64,000 bases of DNA from Pelobium manganitolerans (GTDB lineage Bacteria > Bacteroidota > Bacteroidia > Sphingobacteriales > Sphingobacteriaceae). A program made the position numbers and the translations under genes. The DNA lies in contig NZ_MBTA01000001.1 in the NCBI RefSeq assembly GCF_003609575.1, forward strand, positions 1 to 64,000. The letters are read 5' to 3'. Positions 61,665 through 64,000 of this stretch are shown here, piece after piece. Numbering within the stretch: position 1 is the stretch's first letter; the number at the start of each line of letters is the position of its first letter. The notes below the pieces were generated by a model. The model saw only the letters and a program-made list of their open reading frames with translations, was not told the DNA's origin and did not search any database.

Positions 61665-63431
61665 ATGAAAAAGGTAATATATATTATAACCGTGGCTACC
61701 GGACTTACATTCTTAGGAGCTTGTAAAAATACCTTTGATGCTCCAAATAAATCCGCACTGGACGCTTCTGTGGTGTTTTCTACGCCTGGACTAGCTCAAT
61801 CGGCAATAGCAGGGATTTTACAATCATTTGGCGAACAAAACTCTTACCGTGGACGATATCTGGTTTACTATGGTTTAAACACAGACGTTGAAGTAGCAAG
61901 TAGCCTTAAAGACGTAACGACCGTAAAAAGCACCCTTACAAATTATAACACTTCATCTAATAATACAGAGATGAGTGAGTATAAAAATGCTTGGGCCAAA
62001 TTTTATGAAGGCATTGAAAGAGCAAACATTGCTATAGCAGGTTTAAGAAAATACGGTAACGTTGAGAGCAATCCAGACATGGCTCAAATTCTTGGCGAAG
62101 TGCTTACTTTGAGAGCCGTGCTTTACAATGATCTTATAAAAGGCTGGGGAAACGTTCCGGCGCGTTTTGAACCTATTACATCAGAAACGGCATATATTCC
62201 TAGAAGTGATAAAGATGTAATTTTTAAACAACTACTTGCTGACTTAGATGAAGCAGCTTCGTTACTGCCCTGGCCAAATGAAACTGCAGTAACAAGCTCT
62301 GTAGAGCATGTAAATAAAGCGTTCGCTAAAGGTCTTCGTGCTAGATTAGCATTGTATGCTGGAGGATATTCTAAGCATTTGGATGGAGAAACTCGCTTGA
62401 GTAATGACCCCGATTTATCTAGGGAAAAAATGTATACGATAGCAAGAGATGAATGTATAGACATCATAAATTCTAAAAAACTCAACCTTTTATCGTTTGA
62501 ACAGGTTTTCAGAACATTGTGTGAAGAAACAAATAAAGCTGGGTTAGAATCGATGTGGGAGATCCCGTTTGCTGATGGACGTGGCAGGGTTTTATACAAT
62601 TTGGGCGTAGAGCATAAAACAAAAGACAAATACACGCAACAAGCACAGGGAGGAGACAACGGGCCCAATCCTGCCATTTTTTATGACTTTGATAAAGATG
62701 ATGTAAGGAGAGACGTTTCTGTTGTGCCATATTTATGGGACGGAGGAATTCAAGTGCCAAGCAGTTTAAACAAATTATACTTCGGAAAATATCGCTACGA
62801 ATGGATGAAACGCATTGTTACGGCAGATAATGATGACGGTCTAAACTGGATGTATATGCGTTATGCTGATGTTTATCTAATGGCAGCCGAAGCTATAAAT
62901 GAACTACAGAGTCCAAGCGAGGCAGCGCCGTATCTACAGAAAATTTTGGAGAGAGCATTTCCAACGCGTGCAGATAAAGTGACGGCTTATATGGCTGAAG
63001 CAACAAAATCAAAGGGGGACTTTTTTAACGCAATCGTTGACCAAAGAGCTTTTGAATTTTGTGGAGAAATGTTAAGAAAAGCTGATTTAATACGTTGGAA
63101 TAAGCTAGGCGAGAAACTGAGAGAGTCTAAAGTTAAATTGCAACAATTAAATAATAGAGAGGGTAAGTATGCTTCATTGCCCAAAAAAATATACTATAAA
63201 AATAATGGAGAAGACATCGTGATATATGGCCTGAACTATGGTGACACAGACGCGATAGGTCAAGGTTTATCTGGATACTCCGCGAAAGATTGGAAATTAA
63301 GTCCAGAAACCGACGCAGTAAAATACTGGGATGGCTTATTTGTGAAAGACCCTGATAGTCAGCCTGTCTGGCCAATATGGGATTATTTCATTCTTAACTC
63401 CAACGGAACACTTAATAATGACAATTTTTAA
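61665..63431 (+). CDS. SusD/RagB family glycan-binding lipoprotein
   Basis: A 588-residue surface lipoprotein (lipobox GACKN) with the SusD TPR-like helices (EYKNAWAKFYEGIERANIAIAGLRKYG, AQILGEVLTLRAVLYNDLIKGWGNVP) and the RagB_SusD C-terminal domain (YMRYADVYLMAAEAINELQSPSEAAPYLQKILERAF, FFNAIVDQRAFEFCGEMLRKADLIRWNKLGE). It caps the SusC barrel. ATG 61665 is used because the lipoprotein signal MKKVIYIITVATGLTFLGAC starts there. Confidence 0.95.
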   Translation: MKKVIYIITVATGLTFLGACKNTFDAPNKSALDASVVFSTPGLAQSAIAGILQSFGEQNSYRGRYLVYYGLNTDVEVASSLKDVTTVKSTLTNYNTSSNNTEMSEYKNAWAKFYEGIERANIAIAGLRKYGNVESNPDMAQILGEVLTLRAVLYNDLIKGWGNVPARFEPITSETAYIPRSDKDVIFKQLLADLDEAASLLPWPNETAVTSSVEHVNKAFAKGLRARLALYAGGYSKHLDGETRLSNDPDLSREKMYTIARDECIDIINSKKLNLLSFEQVFRTLCEETNKAGLESMWEIPFADGRGRVLYNLGVEHKTKDKYTQQAQGGDNGPNPAIFYDFDKDDVRRDVSVVPYLWDGGIQVPSSLNKLYFGKYRYEWMKRIVTADNDDGLNWMYMRYADVYLMAAEAINELQSPSEAAPYLQKILERAFPTRADKVTAYMAEATKSKGDFFNAIVDQRAFEFCGEMLRKADLIRWNKLGEKLRESKVKLQQLNNREGKYASLPKKIYYKNNGEDIVIYGLNYGDTDAIGQGLSGYSAKDWKLSPETDAVKYWDGLFVKDPDSQPVWPIWDYFILNSNGTLNNDNF

Positions 63432-63440
63432 AATAGAGCC

Positions 63441-64000
63441 ATGACAACTAAGAATATTTTTATAGCGAGCGTCTTTATGCTTACCGCAATAGGATTTTCA
63501 TCTTGTAAAGATGAACTCGCAGAGATCAAAACACTGAATGTTGATAGGGCTTTTTCTCCGACGGACTTAAAGACGGCTATCATTAATAAGACCAGTGTCA
63601 GGTTAACTTGGGATAAAGTAAGAAACGCAGAAACCTACACGGTTGAGTTTTTTGCAAATGGAGATATGGACTTTTCCGGCTCTCCTTTTAAAGTAGTTGA
63701 AGGTGTAAAGTTTGGCGACCTCCCTCTAACCGTAAGAGGTTTTGCCGGTGCCACTTCGTACTCTGTACGTGTAAAAGCTATCGGAGAAGGTATTGAGGAT
63801 TCTAAATACGTTAGTGCAACGTTTTCAACAGATCCCGAACAAATATTTCTCCCGGTAAATCAATCAAAAATTGAGACAAAATCTGCGGTACTTAACTGGA
63901 CACCCGGAGAAAACGCAACGAAAATTGTGTTAGCGCCTGGTGATATCGAACACTTGGTCACCGCAGATGAAATTGCTGCCGGTGAAGCAACGGTGACTGG
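63441..64000 (+). CDS. Lipoprotein of DUF5123/DUF4957 (pectate-lyase-like) type, partial
   Basis: The gene starts at ATG 63441, ten bases after susD, and runs off the window. Lipobox FSSCKDE, then two fibronectin-III-like modules (FSPTDLKTAIINKTSVRLTW, FLPVNQSKIETKSAVLNWTP). PSFSP/TSVRLTW and LAPGDIEHLVTADEIAAGEATVTG resemble Bacteroidetes lipoproteins carrying DUF4957 and DUF5123, which often end in a pectate-lyase-like helix. Those domains lie beyond the window, so this is a prediction. It supports a pectin-type substrate for the PUL. Confidence 0.7.
   Translation, partial: MTTKNIFIASVFMLTAIGFSSCKDELAEIKTLNVDRAFSPTDLKTAIINKTSVRLTWDKVRNAETYTVEFFANGDMDFSGSPFKVVEGVKFGDLPLTVRGFAGATSYSVRVKAIGEGIEDSKYVSATFSTDPEQIFLPVNQSKIETKSAVLNWTPGENATKIVLAPGDIEHLVTADEIAAGEATVT

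Overview
The window looks like a chromosomal segment of a Bacteroidetes bacterium, most likely Sphingobacteriaceae (Pedobacter/Mucilaginibacter-like). The signs are a LacI-SusC-SusD polysaccharide locus, many Bacteroidetes-restricted families (DUF4197, DUF4407, DUF2027-Smr, imelysin/di-heme oxidase operon), lipoprotein signals, weak Shine-Dalgarno sequences and promoters with the Bacteroidetes -7 element TAnnTTTG. No rRNA, tRNA, CRISPR array or intact IS element was found.

Layout. 1-877: two diverged copies of a long non-coding direct repeat. About 900-5900: an AT-rich accessory island. It carries a restriction locus (dam/dpnM with a -1 frameshift and a repeat-derived C terminus; an intact DpnI-type endonuclease specific for methylated GATC; a 56-aa DpnD-like protein; a beheaded DpnA-like methyltransferase), a frameshifted AraC regulator, a small monooxygenase and a headless ORF. 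6.2-15.4 kb: housekeeping-type genes (DinB, WYL regulator, DUF4197, DUF4407, histidine kinase, YifB/ComM ATPase, MsrA, LTA-synthase-like sulfatase). 15.5-21.5 kb: a nitric-oxide/nitrosative-stress cluster (DUF2249 proteins, Ric/YtfE, heme-copper-oxidase-I/NnrS-like protein, SufT-like protein, NsrR-like Rrf2 regulator, AhpD-like protein, DUF488, hemerythrin fusion) behind a strong 26-bp palindrome. 21.5-27.4 kb: an alpha-glucosidase, then an operon of porin, Rieske protein, imelysin and di-heme oxidase, probably for iron, preceded by a Fur-like palindrome. 27.5-42 kb: ThuA protein, prolyl oligopeptidase, NadR-like kinase, M16 protease, DCC protein, LytTR/LytS pair, topoisomerase IB, TerC, Smr protein, Gfo/Idh oxidoreductase, AhpC and AhpD. 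42.3-46.9 kb: TetR-TolC-HlyD-MFS efflux operon with its own operator. 47-51 kb: NagZ-like GH3, outer-membrane barrel, MFS transporter. 51.2-57 kb: miaB, sigma-54 activator, lptE, an acidic TPR-like protein and secG. 57.1-64 kb: LacI, SusC, SusD and the start of a DUF5123/DUF4957-type lipoprotein, suggesting a pectin-type PUL that continues past the window.

The most notable biology is the restriction locus. Everything that would methylate GATC is damaged, while the enzyme that cuts methylated GATC is intact, as expected if a DpnII-type operon was converted to DpnI-type by insertion of a dpnC-dpnD cassette. The main caveat is that the dam and araC lesions are each one missing base in a homopolymer run, so assembly error must be excluded. 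Other points are short palindromic repeats that have become coding sequence (dam C terminus, in-frame insert in miaB) and several clear palindromic operators.
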